From Pseudomonadota bacterium (lineage in GTDB: Bacteria > Pseudomonadota > Alphaproteobacteria > Acetobacterales > Acetobacteraceae), in the NCBI GenBank assembly GCA_021809435.1, contig JAKBAD010000008.1:52756-116755 (forward strand): a stretch of 64,000 bases of DNA, read 5' to 3'. This document shows positions 1-9,220 of the stretch, piece by piece; the stretch's first letter is position 1, and every line of letters begins with the position of its first letter. The position numbers were made by a program, and so were the translations under genes. The notes beneath the pieces were generated by a model. It made no database searches. It was given only the letters and a program-made list of their open reading frames with translations, and was not told where the DNA came from.

Positions 1-30
1 GCCAAATGCAATGGTTTTGCGGCCAAGCTG

Positions 31-1344
31 CTAACTTGGCACCAGCTCGTCGGCCCACAGGGCTTCGTGGGTTTGGCGGGGGGTGATGAGGTGGGGGGTG
101 CCGGCATCGATGAGCACGGCGGCCGCGCGCGGGCGGGCGTTATAGGGGCTGCTCATCACCGCGCCATAGGCCCCGGCATCGAGCAGCGCCACCAGCGCGC
201 CGGGGGGCAGGTCGGGCAGGGCGCGGTCATAGGCGAAGGAATCGGCGCTTTCGCAGACGGGGCCGACCACGTCGGCCGGGGTTTGGGGGTGGTGGAAGCG
301 CGCGGCATCGACCGGCAAAATGCCGTGCCAGGCTTCGTAGAGCGCCGGGCGCATCAGCTCGTTCATGGCGGCATCGAGCACCACGAAGCGCTTGGCGGCA
401 CGCTTTTCGAGCAGCACCTGGGCCAGCAGCAGCCCCGCCGGGCCGACCAGATAGCGGCCGGGTTCGAGCACCAGGCGCACGCCGAGATCGCCCACGGTTT
501 TGCGCACCACGGATGCGAAGGCGGCCGGGTTCATGCCTGGCTCGTCGTGATAGCCGATGCCGAGGCCGCCGCCGAGGTCGAGCACGGAGACGCTTTGCCC
601 CTGGGCGCGCAGGCCGCGCACCATGTCGGCGGCGAGGGCATAGGCGGTTTGGTAAGGCGCGGGCGAGAGGATCTGGCTGCCGATGTGAAGGGCGAGGCCG
701 CGCATTTCGATGCCGGGCAGGGCCGCGCCGCGGGCGTAGAGGGCGGGAATATCCTCGCGCGCGATGCCGAATTTGTTCTCGGCCAGGCCGGTGGTGATTT
801 TGGCGTGGGTGCCGGCATCGACATCGGGGTTCATGCGCAGCACGACCTTGGCGGTGAGGCCAAGGCGGGTTGCGGTAGCGGAGAGACTGTCCAGCTCCTC
901 CGCGCTTTCGACATTGATCTGGCCGATGCCCTGGGCCAGCACGGTTTCCAGCTCGGGCACCGATTTGCCAACGCCCGAGAACACGATGTGGTCGGCCGCG
1001 ATGCCAGCCCGGCGGGCGCGCAGGAATTCGCCCTGGGAGACGATATCGGCCCCCGCGCCCATGTGGCGGAGCAGGGAGAGGATGGCCAGATGGTCGTTGG
1101 CCTTGACCGCGTAATGGATGTGGAGCGCCAGATTGGCCTCGGCGAAGGCCGCGGTGAGGGTGGCGTAGCGCGCGCGGATGGTGCCGGCGCCATACACCCA
1201 GGTGGGGGTGCCGAAGCGCTCGGCGACCAAATTAAGGGGCACGTCCTCGAAGCAGAGCCCGGCATGGGCGTGCATTGTCAGCGCGGGACGGGCGGCGAGC
1301 AGGCCGGCGAGGTCGGGCTCGGGGCCGGTGAAGACATCTGCCAT
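31..1344 (-). CDS. lysA: Diaminopimelate decarboxylase LysA
   Basis: PLP-dependent fold-III decarboxylase that converts meso-diaminopimelate to L-lysine, the last step of lysine synthesis, in the cytosol. The 437-residue product is full length for the family. The PLP lysine lies in HYAVKAN (K81); the glycine-rich phosphate loop is GGGLGIGY; later come EPGRYLVG, the CESAD substrate/active-site motif near residue 365 and DAGAYG near the C-terminus. The gene is last in argH-lptM-lysA: only 3 bp separate its ATG from the lptM stop, so it is almost certainly co-transcribed. A weak 6-bp inverted repeat (GCCAAG/CTTGGC, 22-40) overlaps the stop. Identification is from clear family motifs. Confidence 0.96.
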   Translation of the reverse strand: MADVFTGPEPDLAGLLAARPALTMHAHAGLCFEDVPLNLVAERFGTPTWVYGAGTIRARYATLTAAFAEANLALHIHYAVKANDHLAILSLLRHMGAGADIVSQGEFLRARRAGIAADHIVFSGVGKSVPELETVLAQGIGQINVESAEELDSLSATATRLGLTAKVVLRMNPDVDAGTHAKITTGLAENKFGIAREDIPALYARGAALPGIEMRGLALHIGSQILSPAPYQTAYALAADMVRGLRAQGQSVSVLDLGGGLGIGYHDEPGMNPAAFASVVRKTVGDLGVRLVLEPGRYLVGPAGLLLAQVLLEKRAAKRFVVLDAAMNELMRPALYEAWHGILPVDAARFHHPQTPADVVGPVCESADSFAYDRALPDLPPGALVALLDAGAYGAVMSSPYNARPRAAAVLIDAGTPHLITPRQTHEALWADELVPS

Positions 1345-1347
1345 GGG

Positions 1348-1473
1348 TCAGTTCGCGGGGTAGATGTGGGGGTAGGTGATGTCTCCCGCCGGGCCGGGCG
1401 GGACGGGGGTGCCGCGCTTGCCGCAGGAGGCCAAAGCGAGCAGGGCCAGCAGGGTGAGGGGCAGGAGTTTCAT
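1348..1473 (-). CDS. lptM: Small LptM-like lipoprotein (41 aa)
   Basis: A 41-codon gene. The product has an M-K-L-L start, a short hydrophobic core and the lipobox LALASC (acylated Cys at 17), followed by [11 protein letters not shown]. This is the CG-x-x-G-x-x-x-P pattern of the LptM/YifL family, which in enterobacteria is also encoded near lysA and helps mature the LPS translocon LptD/E. The ATG overlaps the argH stop as ATGA and the stop lies 3 bp before the lysA ATG, so it sits inside the argH-lysA operon. The lipoprotein assignment is strong from sequence. The LptM function is inferred from position and the short motif. Confidence 0.75.
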   Translation of the reverse strand: MKLLPLTLLALLALASCGKRGTPVPPGPAGDITYPHIYPAN

Positions 1474-2882
1474 GCCAGACGCTCCTGCCACAGCGCCGCT
1501 TGTTGGGCGACATTGGCGGGGGCCGTGCCGCCATATGAGGTGCGCGAGGCGACCGAGGCCTGGATGGTCAGAACGCCGAAAATCTCGTCGGTGATGCGCG
1601 GCTCCACTGACTGCATCTCGGCCAGGGACAGCTCGGAGATGTCGATGCCCTGGGCTTCGGCCAGGCGCACGATGCGGCCGGTGACGTGGTGGGCATCGCG
1701 GAACGGCATTTTGAGCACGCGCACCAGCCAGTCGGCCAGATCGGTGGCGGTGGAGAAGCCCGAGCCCGCGAGCGCGGCCATGCGGGGTTCATCGGCCTTG
1801 AGGTCGGTAACCATGCCGGTGGTGGCGGCGAGGCTGAGAGAGATGGCGGAAAGCGCGTCGAACACCGGTTCCTTGTCTTCCTGCATGTCCTTGGCATAGG
1901 CCATGGGCAGGCCCTTCATGACCGTGAGCAGGCCGGTGAGGGCGCCGTAAATGCGGCCGGTTTTGGCTTTGGTGAGCTCGGCGGCATCCGGATTGCGCTT
2001 TTGGGGCATGATGGAGGAGCCGGTGGTGAAGGCATCCGACAGGGAGATGAGCTTGTAGGGCGCCGAGCACCAGATGATGATTTCCTCGGCCAGGCGGGAG
2101 AGATGCATGGCCATGATCGAGAGGGCGCTCAAGAATTCCAGCGCGAAATCGCGGTCGGAGACCGAATCGAGCGAGTTGGCGGTGGGACGGGCGAAGCCGA
2201 GCGCTTCGGCGGTCGCGAAACGGTCGATGGGAAAGGATGTGCCGGCCAGGGCGGCGGCGCCGAGCGGGCATTCGTTCAGGCGGGCGCGGGCATCGGCCAG
2301 GCGGCCCTGGTCGCGGGCGAGCATTTCGACATAGGCCAGAAGATGATGGCCGAACGTGACCGGCTGGGCGGTTTGCAGATGGGTGAAGCCGGGCATGACG
2401 GTGTGGGCATATTCGGCGGCGCGCGCGCTGAGCGCCTGCATCAGCGCCTTGAGCTGGGCCTGGGTGTCGTCGATTGCCTGACGGACGAAGAGTTTGAAAT
2501 CGGTCGCCACCTGGTCGTTGCGTGAGCGGGCGGTGTGCAGGCGGCGCGCGGCCTCGCCGATGCGCTCGCCGAGCCTGACCTCGATGTTGGTGTGGATGTC
2601 TTCGAGGGCTTCGGAGAAGGGGAACTGACCGGCTTCAATGTCAGCTTTGATGGCGTCGAGCCCGGCCTGGATGGCGGATTCGTCCTCGGGGGTGAGGATG
2701 CCTTGTTTGGCGAGCATGGCGGCATGGGCTTTTGAGCCGGCGATATCTTGCGCCCAGAGCTTGGCATCGAAGCCGATTGAGGCGTTAATGGCTTGCATGA
2801 CGGCGGCGGGGCCTTGTGCGAACCGCCCGCCCCATTGAAGCTGGCCTTTAACCGGAGTGTCGTTTTTGTCGGTCACGTGCAA
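1470..2882 (-). CDS. argH: Argininosuccinate lyase ArgH
   Basis: Cytosolic lyase that splits argininosuccinate into arginine and fumarate. The 470-residue protein is normal length for the fumarase/aspartase superfamily. The signature loop [12 protein letters not shown] (residues 288-299), with the catalytic serine, is intact, and the N-terminal WGGRF motif follows a short leader. It is first in argH-lptM-lysA, and its TGA overlaps the lptM ATG. Its 5' end overlaps the 5' end of the divergent tlpA-like gene by about 26 bp if both starts are right, so the promoters must lie inside the opposite coding regions or one start lies further in. tlpA beside argH-lysA is a known alphaproteobacterial arrangement. 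Confidence 0.96.
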   Translation of the reverse strand: MHVTDKNDTPVKGQLQWGGRFAQGPAAVMQAINASIGFDAKLWAQDIAGSKAHAAMLAKQGILTPEDESAIQAGLDAIKADIEAGQFPFSEALEDIHTNIEVRLGERIGEAARRLHTARSRNDQVATDFKLFVRQAIDDTQAQLKALMQALSARAAEYAHTVMPGFTHLQTAQPVTFGHHLLAYVEMLARDQGRLADARARLNECPLGAAALAGTSFPIDRFATAEALGFARPTANSLDSVSDRDFALEFLSALSIMAMHLSRLAEEIIIWCSAPYKLISLSDAFTTGSSIMPQKRNPDAAELTKAKTGRIYGALTGLLTVMKGLPMAYAKDMQEDKEPVFDALSAISLSLAATTGMVTDLKADEPRMAALAGSGFSTATDLADWLVRVLKMPFRDAHHVTGRIVRLAEAQGIDISELSLAEMQSVEPRITDEIFGVLTIQASVASRTSYGGTAPANVAQQAALWQERLA

Positions 2883-3480
2883 ACGCCCTTATCTGAACAG
2901 ACGGTCTTTGATCACCGCCATCCCTGGATTAGCGATCATGAGCGCGCTCGGCAATCGGGCGTGGGCCGATGAGGCGCTGATCGGCGCCGATCAGGCCTGG
3001 GGGCAGCTTAATCCGCCCCTGCCGCTCAAGGGGCTGAAATTTTTTCACCCCGATGGCACGCCCGGCAGCCTGGATGAATTCGCCGGCCGGGTGGTGGTGG
3101 TGAATTTGTGGGCGACCTGGTGCCCTTCGTGCAAGATTGAATTGCCCAGCCTGAACAGGCTGGCGGCGCGCATCAAGCCGTTTGGCGGTGTGGTGCTGGC
3201 GATTTCGATCGACGATCAGGGCATGGATGCGGTGGCGCCGTTTATCAAGGCGCATGGCTACCAGAATTTGCACGTGGCGACCGATGCCGATGGCGCGGAT
3301 TTGGATTTACTGGGGGCGGACGGGATTCCGGCGACCGTGGTGCTGCGCCCCGATGGCCGGGCGGTGGTGGCGCTGGAGGGCGGCGCGGATTGGGACACCG
3401 ACGCGGTGGTGGCGTTTTTGCAGAAGCTGGCGGGGCCGCAAAAGGCGCCGGTGGCGTCAAAATCCGTTCAGGGCGTGTGA
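2857..3480 (+). CDS. tlpA: Periplasmic thioredoxin-like protein, TlpA family
   Basis: Thiol:disulfide oxidoreductase of the TlpA/ResA type, predicted to be exported and to reduce protein disulfides (for example in cytochrome oxidase or cytochrome c maturation). The N-terminus has a twin-arginine-like stretch (NRRSLI) and a hydrophobic segment ending AWADEA, a plausible signal peptide or anchor of about 38 residues. The thioredoxin fold follows, with the redox motif WCPSC inside a WATWCPSCK context and the cis-proline region GIPAT. Length (207 aa) fits the family. The ATG at 2857 overlaps argH; the alternative ATG at 2938 would remove the signal sequence, so the upstream start is preferred. 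Confidence 0.85.
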   Translation: MSFLSVTCKRPYLNRRSLITAIPGLAIMSALGNRAWADEALIGADQAWGQLNPPLPLKGLKFFHPDGTPGSLDEFAGRVVVVNLWATWCPSCKIELPSLNRLAARIKPFGGVVLAISIDDQGMDAVAPFIKAHGYQNLHVATDADGADLDLLGADGIPATVVLRPDGRAVVALEGGADWDTDAVVAFLQKLAGPQKAPVASKSVQGV

Positions 3481-3486
3481 GGGGGT

Positions 3487-3545
3487 AAAAGTTTTTGCTG
3501 GGTTTGGGGGGCTTTTTTCACAAAGCCCCCCAAGAATTCCGTCCC
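3487..3545. terminator. Bidirectional terminator within a dispersed ~58-nt repeat
   Basis: A 12-bp perfect stem (TTGGGGGGCTTT at 3504-3515 with its complement at 3522-3533) with a 6-nt loop lies between the convergent tlpA and dienelactone hydrolase genes. The surrounding block starts AAAAGTTTTTGC and matches the block at 10379-10435 almost base for base outside the stem, with compensating changes in the stem. This marks a repeated intergenic element. Confidence 0.7.
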
Positions 3546-3553
3546 TTGAGGAC

Positions 3554-4210
3554 TCAGCGCAGATGTTCGGCGAAGAAGGTGAGCGAGCGCAGCTCGGCCA
3601 GTTCCCAATCCTTGCGTGAGTAGCTGGCGCGGGCCTCGCAGCCAAAGCCGTGCTGGGCGCCTTCATAGACGAACACATCGAGCCCTGGTTGGGCGGCGCG
3701 GATGGCTTCGACGTCGGTGAGTGGGATGGAATGGTCCTGCTCGCCGAAATGCAGCTGCACGGGGCAGGTGGGGGTGAGGTCTTTTTGCGCGGCGATGCCG
3801 GCGCCGTACCAGCCCGAAGCCGCCCAGAATTTATCGGTTTTGCAGGCGGCGGCCCAAGCCAGCGAACCGCCCCAGCAATAGCCGATGATGCCCACCGGCC
3901 GGCCGGCAAAGGCCGCGGCGGTGGCGACGATGTCTTGCAGGGCCTCGGCTTCGGTGATCTGGGCGCGGAGTGTGCGGCCTTGTTCGATGTCTGATGCGCC
4001 ATAGCCAAGCTCGACGCCGCGCTGTACGCGGTCGAACAAGGCGGGGGCGAGGACGCGGTAGCCGAACCCGGCCAGGCGCTCGGAGACAGCGCGGATATGG
4101 GCGTTGACGCCGAAAATCTCCTGCACCACCACCAGGGCGCGGGGCGCGTTGATGTCGCCGGCCTCGAAGGCCTCGAAGGCATGGCCGTCTGCGGCGGTGA
4201 GTTTCAGCAT
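3554..4210 (-). CDS. Dienelactone hydrolase family protein
   Basis: Alpha/beta hydrolase of the dienelactone hydrolase family (218 aa). The cysteine nucleophile sits in GYCWGG (C112), the acid is D159 (GEQDH) and the base H187 (HGFG), giving the Cys-Asp-His triad of true DLH proteins. The QEIFG motif is near residue 30. In ortho-cleavage pathways DLH opens dienelactones, but this copy is about 50 kb from the benzoate cluster and lies next to rppH, so the physiological substrate is uncertain. It starts 15 bp after the rppH stop on the same strand and is probably in that operon. Confidence 0.85.
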   Translation of the reverse strand: MLKLTAADGHAFEAFEAGDINAPRALVVVQEIFGVNAHIRAVSERLAGFGYRVLAPALFDRVQRGVELGYGASDIEQGRTLRAQITEAEALQDIVATAAAFAGRPVGIIGYCWGGSLAWAAACKTDKFWAASGWYGAGIAAQKDLTPTCPVQLHFGEQDHSIPLTDVEAIRAAQPGLDVFVYEGAQHGFGCEARASYSRKDWELAELRSLTFFAEHLR

Positions 4211-4225
4211 GATGTTCCTCTCGGT

Positions 4226-4693
4226 TCAGGGGCGAAGATGCGCGAAATCGCGCGCCAGGGCCTCGTAGATGGGGCGTTTGAAGCCGACCGCCAGAGCTGG
4301 CAGCTCGGCCAGCGCCACCCATTTGAAGGCGGTGAATTCAGGGTGGGAATCGGCTTCGAGGTCGATGTCGGCATCGGTGCCGGTGAAGCGGAGCGCGAAC
4401 CATTTCTGCTCCTGACCGCGATATTGGCCGTGCCACGCCACGCCGAGCAGGTGGGGGGGCAGGTCGTAACGCAGCCACTCGGCATGTTCGGCGATGATTT
4501 CGGCGCGGTCGGTGCCGATTTCCTCTTTCAACTCGCGCAGCACGGCCACGCGCGGGTCTTCGCCGGCGTCGATGCCGCCTTGGGGCAGTTGCCAGGCATC
4601 GGGCAGGTCTTTGCGTTGAGCGACGAACACCTGCCCCGTGGCGTTGAACAGCACCGCGCCGACATTGCGCCGATAGGGCAGGGCCGAGGTCAT
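4226..4693 (-). CDS. rppH: RNA pyrophosphohydrolase RppH
   Basis: Nudix hydrolase that removes pyrophosphate from the 5' end of RNA and so starts mRNA decay; alphaproteobacterial members also act on dinucleoside polyphosphates (IalA type). The 155-residue protein has the complete Nudix box at residues 39-61 (GGIDAGEDP then RELKEEIG) and the RppH-type N-terminus YRRNVGAVLFN. Its ATG overlaps the ctpA stop (ATGA), so it is translationally coupled to ctpA. The ctpA-rppH order is common in alphaproteobacteria. Confidence 0.92.
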   Translation of the reverse strand: MTSALPYRRNVGAVLFNATGQVFVAQRKDLPDAWQLPQGGIDAGEDPRVAVLRELKEEIGTDRAEIIAEHAEWLRYDLPPHLLGVAWHGQYRGQEQKWFALRFTGTDADIDLEADSHPEFTAFKWVALAELPALAVGFKRPIYEALARDFAHLRP

Positions 4694-6045
4694 TGCGGGG
4701 CGCTCATGCCGGCGATCAGCTTGAGGCCCATTTGCAGCTGGAAGTCGGTCGAGGGTTTGGTGGCATCGAATTTCGGCCAGTTGGCCGGCGGCACGGCGGG
4801 GATTTGCGCGGCCACCGCGGGCAGGGGCTTGGCCGGGGGCAGGGGAATGTTCTGCTGGCCGGTGGGGTTGGCGAAGGCGTTGATCAGGTCATCCTCGCGG
4901 AGCGCGGCGAACTGATCGTCGGGGGTGGCGGTGTCGCTTACCTTGACGTCGGGGGTGACGCCAAAGCCCTGGATGGATTTGCCCGAGGGGGTGAAATAAA
5001 GCGCCGTGGTGAGGCGGAGCGCGCCTTCATTGTCGATCGGCAGGATGGTTTGCACCGAGCCCTTGCCGAAGGTTTTGGTGCCCAGCACCAGCGCGCGGCG
5101 GTTTTGCTGGAGCGCGGCGGTGACGATTTCGGCCGCCGAGGCGGTGCCGGCATTGGTGAGGATGACCACCGGGGCGTTGTTGGTGACATCGGTGCCTTGG
5201 GCGTACCAGACCTGATCGTCGGTCGCGTGGCGGCCTTTGGTGGAGACGATCTCGCCCTGGGTGAGGAAATCATCGGCCACGGCCACGGCCTGGTCGAGCA
5301 GGCCGCCGGGATTGTCGCGCAGGTCGAGGATATAGCCGTGCAAGGGCTTGCCGGACTGGGCACGCAGCTTGGTGATGGCGTTGCGGATATGAGGGTCGGC
5401 GTTCTCATCGAAGCTGGCGAGGCGGATATAGCCGACCGGCCCGGCGCTGGTTTGGAACAGCTTGTATTTCACGTCCTGGATCTTGATGATCTCGCGCGTC
5501 ATGGTGACGTGCACGGGCGTGGTGATGCCGTTGCGCTTGAGGGTGAGGGTGATTTTGGTGCCGGGCGCGCCGCGCATCTTGTTCACCGCGTCATCGAGGG
5601 AAAGCCCGTCGGTCGCGTGGCCGTTGATCTCGACGATGATGTCTCCGGGGCGGATGCCGGCCTTGGCGCCGGGGGTGTCGTCGATCGGGGAGATGACTTT
5701 CAGGAGCCCGTCAACCTCGGTGACTTCCAGGCCGAGGCCGCCGAACTGGCCGCTCGTCTGCACCTGCATGTCGGCATATTGTTTGGCGTTCATGTAGGAG
5801 GAATGCGGGTCGAGGCCGGCCATCATGCCGTTGGCGGCATTGTAGATGAGTTTATCGGCCGGTGGGTCGATGACATAATCTTGCTTTACGGTGGCGAGAA
5901 TGTCGCCGAACAGGGAAAGCTGCTGATAGGTGGAGTTGTCGGGCGCATCCTGCCCGACCGCCCGCATGAACGGGCTTGACGCCGTGCCCAGAGCCAGCCC
6001 CGTGAAAAACACACCGCCTAACAATAAACCACGACGCAACCGCAT
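4690..6045 (-). CDS. ctpA: Carboxy-terminal processing protease CtpA (S41)
   Basis: Periplasmic S41 tail-specific protease that trims or degrades envelope proteins. It has an N-terminal signal anchor (residues 4-22), a PDZ domain at roughly 90-180 with GLGLE and GDIIVEING, then the protease core with the Ser-Lys dyad S303 (TASAAE) and K328 (KTFGKGS); the 25-residue spacing equals that of E. coli Prc. Length is 451 aa. Its stop overlaps the rppH ATG. Upstream on the same strand is the EnvC-type hydrolase activator, 57 bp away, so the run gpmI-envC-ctpA-rppH is likely one transcription unit. Confidence 0.94.
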   Translation of the reverse strand: MRLRRGLLLGGVFFTGLALGTASSPFMRAVGQDAPDNSTYQQLSLFGDILATVKQDYVIDPPADKLIYNAANGMMAGLDPHSSYMNAKQYADMQVQTSGQFGGLGLEVTEVDGLLKVISPIDDTPGAKAGIRPGDIIVEINGHATDGLSLDDAVNKMRGAPGTKITLTLKRNGITTPVHVTMTREIIKIQDVKYKLFQTSAGPVGYIRLASFDENADPHIRNAITKLRAQSGKPLHGYILDLRDNPGGLLDQAVAVADDFLTQGEIVSTKGRHATDDQVWYAQGTDVTNNAPVVILTNAGTASAAEIVTAALQQNRRALVLGTKTFGKGSVQTILPIDNEGALRLTTALYFTPSGKSIQGFGVTPDVKVSDTATPDDQFAALREDDLINAFANPTGQQNIPLPPAKPLPAVAAQIPAVPPANWPKFDATKPSTDFQLQMGLKLIAGMSAPQ

Positions 6046-6102
6046 AGAACTTATTTCCTCAATCCAGACGGAACATACCCATTAGACAGCATCGGCGCGG
6101 CT

Positions 6103-7182
6103 TTATCCAGAGGCGCCCGATTTGAGCCATGACGTGGGATCGGCCGGCGTGCCATTCTGGCGCAACTCAACGTAGAGGCGCGGCTGATAGGTGGGGGTGG
6201 CGGGGGTGAAGGCCTGCATGGCGCCGACCGGCTGGCCATGCACCAGGCGCTCGCCTTGCACCACGTCGAGCAGGCTGAGGCCGGCGAGGACCACGCTCAG
6301 ACCATGGCCGCAATCGGCGATGACCACCTGGCCGTAGCTGGGAAAGGGGCCGGCGAACAGCACCGTGCCGGCGCAGGGCGTGACGACGTTGGCGCCCGGC
6401 GCGGCGGCGTAGGTGAGGCCGGTGGCGGGACCGGCGGCGGTGGGGGTGGCGTAATGGCGGATGATGCGCCCGGCCACCGGCGGGCCGCCCGAATCGGGGG
6501 GGAGCGTCAGGGATGCGGGGCGGGCGCTGGTGGTGGCGGGGGTGAGGTTGGCGACCGCGTCTTGCAGATTATCGAGCTTGTTTTGGGCGGCGAGGGTGGC
6601 GGCGCGGATGGCGGCTTGCTCGTCGGCGGCGGCCAGCTCGTCGGCGCGGGCGGCGCTGATTTGGCCGTTGAGCACCGAATCGGCGGCGCTTTGGGCGGCG
6701 ACAGCCTGGGTGAGCTGGCGTTTGGAGGATTTCGCGGCGGCGATGAGCGTGGTGAGCTGGGCCTCGCGCACTTCGACATCCTGGGTTTGGCTGACGATGG
6801 CGGCGGCCACACCCTGGAGCAACGCCAGGCCGCGTACCGAGTCGGCCGGGGATTGCGGCGCGATGAGCAGGGTTTGGGCGGGCGCCGCCGAGAGGCGCTG
6901 CATGAGGGGCAGCAGCCGGGCCAGCGCGGCTTGGGCGGCTGAGAGCTGGGTTTGCGCCTGGGTTTGGGCGGCTTCGAGGGTGGCGAGACGGGTGCCGAGA
7001 TCGGCGGTTTGGGTTTCGAGCACGCGCAGCGCCGCCGCCGTGCGCGCCTGCTGGGCGGCGAAGACGGCGGCCTGCTGGGATTTGCCCGCGGGCTGAGCAA
7101 GGCCCGCGCCGCCCAGGCACAGCCAGAGCGCCGGCCCGGCGAGGGCCAGTGCGCGGCGTGGCCGGGCGGTGAGGTGGCTCAA
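6103..7182 (-). CDS. envC: EnvC-type murein hydrolase activator with degenerate LytM domain
   Basis: About 359 aa. After a signal sequence (ALWLCLGGAGLAQPA) comes a long Ala/Gln/Leu-rich coiled-coil region, then a C-terminal M23/LytM domain. The zinc-binding residues expected of active M23 peptidases are replaced (GHGLSVVLAGLS and LYVELRQNG where active enzymes have HxH and an HxxxD ligand). This matches EnvC, which activates amidases rather than cutting peptidoglycan itself. I place the start at TTG 7182, which overlaps the gpmI stop as TTGA. The frame stays open further upstream, but inside gpmI. The gpmI-envC-ctpA order is a widespread proteobacterial arrangement. Confidence 0.85.
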   Translation of the reverse strand: MSHLTARPRRALALAGPALWLCLGGAGLAQPAGKSQQAAVFAAQQARTAAALRVLETQTADLGTRLATLEAAQTQAQTQLSAAQAALARLLPLMQRLSAAPAQTLLIAPQSPADSVRGLALLQGVAAAIVSQTQDVEVREAQLTTLIAAAKSSKRQLTQAVAAQSAADSVLNGQISAARADELAAADEQAAIRAATLAAQNKLDNLQDAVANLTPATTSARPASLTLPPDSGGPPVAGRIIRHYATPTAAGPATGLTYAAAPGANVVTPCAGTVLFAGPFPSYGQVVIADCGHGLSVVLAGLSLLDVVQGERLVHGQPVGAMQAFTPATPTYQPRLYVELRQNGTPADPTSWLKSGASG

Positions 7183-8693
7183 GCGAACAGAGGGTCGCCG
7201 GTCATGGCGGCGGGTTTCTCGATGTGCATGAGCTTGAGCAGGGTGGGGGCGACATCGGCCAGGATGCCATCGTGGAGGGTGATGCCCGCCGGGCCGCCGG
7301 CGATGATCACGGGCACCACGCCGGTGGTGTGGGCGGTGTGCGGGCCGCCGGTTTCGGGGTCGCGCATTTGCTCGCAATTGCCATGATCGGCGGTGACGAG
7401 CAGCGTGCCGCCAGCCTCTCGCAGGGCCGCCCAGATGGCGCCGAGGCCTTGATCGACCGCTTCGACCGCCTTGATGGCGGCGCCCAGCATGCCGGTATGG
7501 CCGACCATGTCGGGGTTGGCGAAATTGAGCACGATCAGGTCATATTCGCCCGATTTGATGGCCGCGACGGCTTTTTCACTCACCTCGGCGGCCGACATTT
7601 CGGGCTGGAGGTCGTAGGTGGCGACCTTGGGCGAGGGGACCAGGATGCGGTCTTCGCCGGGGAAGGGGGTTTCGATGCCGCCATTGAAGAAATAGGTGAC
7701 GTGGGGGTATTTTTCGGTTTCGGCGATGCGCAGCTGCTTCAGGCCGCGCGCGGCCACCACGCCGCCCAGCAGGTCTTCGAGCGGTTCGGCGGGGAAGAGG
7801 GTGGTCATGAAGGGTTTGAGCGCGTCGGAATAGGCGGTCATGCCGGTGACGCGGGCGAATGTGGGCGGGGTGGCGGGGAAGCCGGTGAAGCTGGGATCGA
7901 CCAGGGCGGTGAGGATTTCGCGCACGCGGTCGGCGCGGAAATTGGCGCACAGAATGCCATCGCCGTTTTGCATGCCGCGATAGGCGCCGATGATGGCGGG
8001 CTTGATGAATTCATCGTGCACATTGGCGGCGTAGCTGGCCTGAATGGCCTTGCGGGCCGAGGGGAAGGCTTCGCCCTGGCCGTTGACCAGCAGCTCATAG
8101 GCGAGCTGCACGCGCTCCCAGCGTTTATCGCGGTCCATGGCGTAATAGCGGCCGACCAGCGTGCCGATGGTGGCGGTCTGGCCGAGCGCGGCATCGAAGG
8201 CGGTGACGAAATCGATGGCCGATTGGGGCGGGGTGTCGCGGCCATCGGTGAAGGCGTGGACGATGACTTTGAGGCCAGCGGCGTGCAGAATGCCGGCCAG
8301 CGCCACCATATGCTCCTGGTGCGAGTGCACGCCGCCGGGCGAGACCAGGCCCATGAGGTGGGCGGTGCCGGTGCCCGCCTTGGTGGCGGCGATGAACGCG
8401 GCCAGCTCCGGGTTGGTGGCCAGTGTGCCGTCTTCGATGGCGATGTCGATGCGGGGCAGGTCTTGGGTGACCACGCGGCCGGCGCCGAGATTGAGGTGTC
8501 CGACCTCGGAATTGCCCATCTGCCCGGCGGGCAGCCCGACCACGCGGCCCGAGGTGGCCAGGAAGGCGTGGGGCGAGTTGGCCCAGAGCGCGTCGAAATT
8601 CGGCGTGCTGGCCTGGGCGATGGCGTTGTCCTCGCGGTTTTCGTTCCAGCCGAAGCCGTCGAGAATGGCGAGCATCACGGGGTGTTTGGGCAT
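7179..8693 (-). CDS. gpmI: Phosphoglycerate mutase, cofactor-independent (GpmI)
   Basis: Mn-dependent phosphoglycerate mutase of glycolysis/gluconeogenesis (3-PG to 2-PG), 504 aa from the ATG at 8693, which has AGGA about 7 nt upstream. It belongs to the alkaline-phosphatase superfamily: the N-terminal metal-binding DGFGWNE motif, the phospho-acceptor serine S62 in GNSEVGHLN, HxxDGRD (HAFTDGRDT), and C-terminal metal ligands in NFANPDMVGHTG and TADHGNCE. The frame extends upstream to 8969 but only overlaps rlmH, so the ATG at 8693 is correct. Confidence 0.96.
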   Translation of the reverse strand: MPKHPVMLAILDGFGWNENREDNAIAQASTPNFDALWANSPHAFLATSGRVVGLPAGQMGNSEVGHLNLGAGRVVTQDLPRIDIAIEDGTLATNPELAAFIAATKAGTGTAHLMGLVSPGGVHSHQEHMVALAGILHAAGLKVIVHAFTDGRDTPPQSAIDFVTAFDAALGQTATIGTLVGRYYAMDRDKRWERVQLAYELLVNGQGEAFPSARKAIQASYAANVHDEFIKPAIIGAYRGMQNGDGILCANFRADRVREILTALVDPSFTGFPATPPTFARVTGMTAYSDALKPFMTTLFPAEPLEDLLGGVVAARGLKQLRIAETEKYPHVTYFFNGGIETPFPGEDRILVPSPKVATYDLQPEMSAAEVSEKAVAAIKSGEYDLIVLNFANPDMVGHTGMLGAAIKAVEAVDQGLGAIWAALREAGGTLLVTADHGNCEQMRDPETGGPHTAHTTGVVPVIIAGGPAGITLHDGILADVAPTLLKLMHIEKPAAMTGDPLFA

Positions 8694-8761
8694 GGGCAAT
8701 CCTGGCTGCGTGAGTTTAGGGCTATTTAGGGAAAATTGCGGCGAAACCCAAGCGTTGTGGT

Positions 8762-9220
8762 TCAGGGCCGCCCGGCGCGGTGATAGGGGTGGCCGGTGAG
8801 GATGGTGTGGGCGCGGTAGAGCTGCTCGGCCAGCATGGCGCGCACCAGCATGTGCGGCCAGGTGAGCGTGCCAAGCGAGAGCGTGGCGCCCGCCCTGGCC
8901 AGCACGGTGGCATCGAGCCCTTCGGCGCCGCCGATGATGAAGGCGAGTTTTTTGGCCCGCCCCTGCCAAGTGGCGAGCTGGGTGGCCAGGGCTTCGGAGG
9001 TGGGGGTTTGGCCGCCGAGATCGAGGGCGATGAGAAATTCATCGGGGCGGAGGGCGCCGAGCAGGGCATCGGCCTCGCGGCGCTTGATTTCGCCGGCCGA
9101 GCCGACGCCGTCTGGGAACTCGTGGAGCGTCAGTTCGGGCCGGAGGCGTTTGGCGTAGCGGGCGAAAATCTCCATTTCGGGAGATTTGCCGCCCGATTTG
9201 CCGATGGCGAGCAGTCTCAC
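8762..9220 (-). CDS. rlmH: 23S rRNA pseudouridine-1915 N3-methyltransferase RlmH
   Basis: SPOUT methyltransferase (152 aa) that methylates pseudouridine 1915 in helix 69 of 23S rRNA. The trefoil-knot SAM-binding motifs are seen: FIIGGAEG, LSLGTLTWPHML and the C-terminal EQLYRA...HPYHR tail. The start is GTG at 9220, which overlaps the rsfS stop as GTGA and gives the normal RlmH beginning (VRLLAIGK). A longer reading would add an Arg-rich tail not typical of the family. rsfS-rlmH is a conserved pair. Confidence 0.93.
   Translation of the reverse strand: MRLLAIGKSGGKSPEMEIFARYAKRLRPELTLHEFPDGVGSAGEIKRREADALLGALRPDEFLIALDLGGQTPTSEALATQLATWQGRAKKLAFIIGGAEGLDATVLARAGATLSLGTLTWPHMLVRAMLAEQLYRAHTILTGHPYHRAGRP

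Noticed and set aside
67..1899. 610-residue open frame on the plus strand over lysA/argH
   Set aside because: Gly/His/Glu-rich antisense translation of high-GC genes; the minus-strand frames have full family motifs.
7224..8729. 501-residue open frame opposite gpmI
   Set aside because: Composition is typical of complementary-strand translation; no motif or ribosome-binding site.
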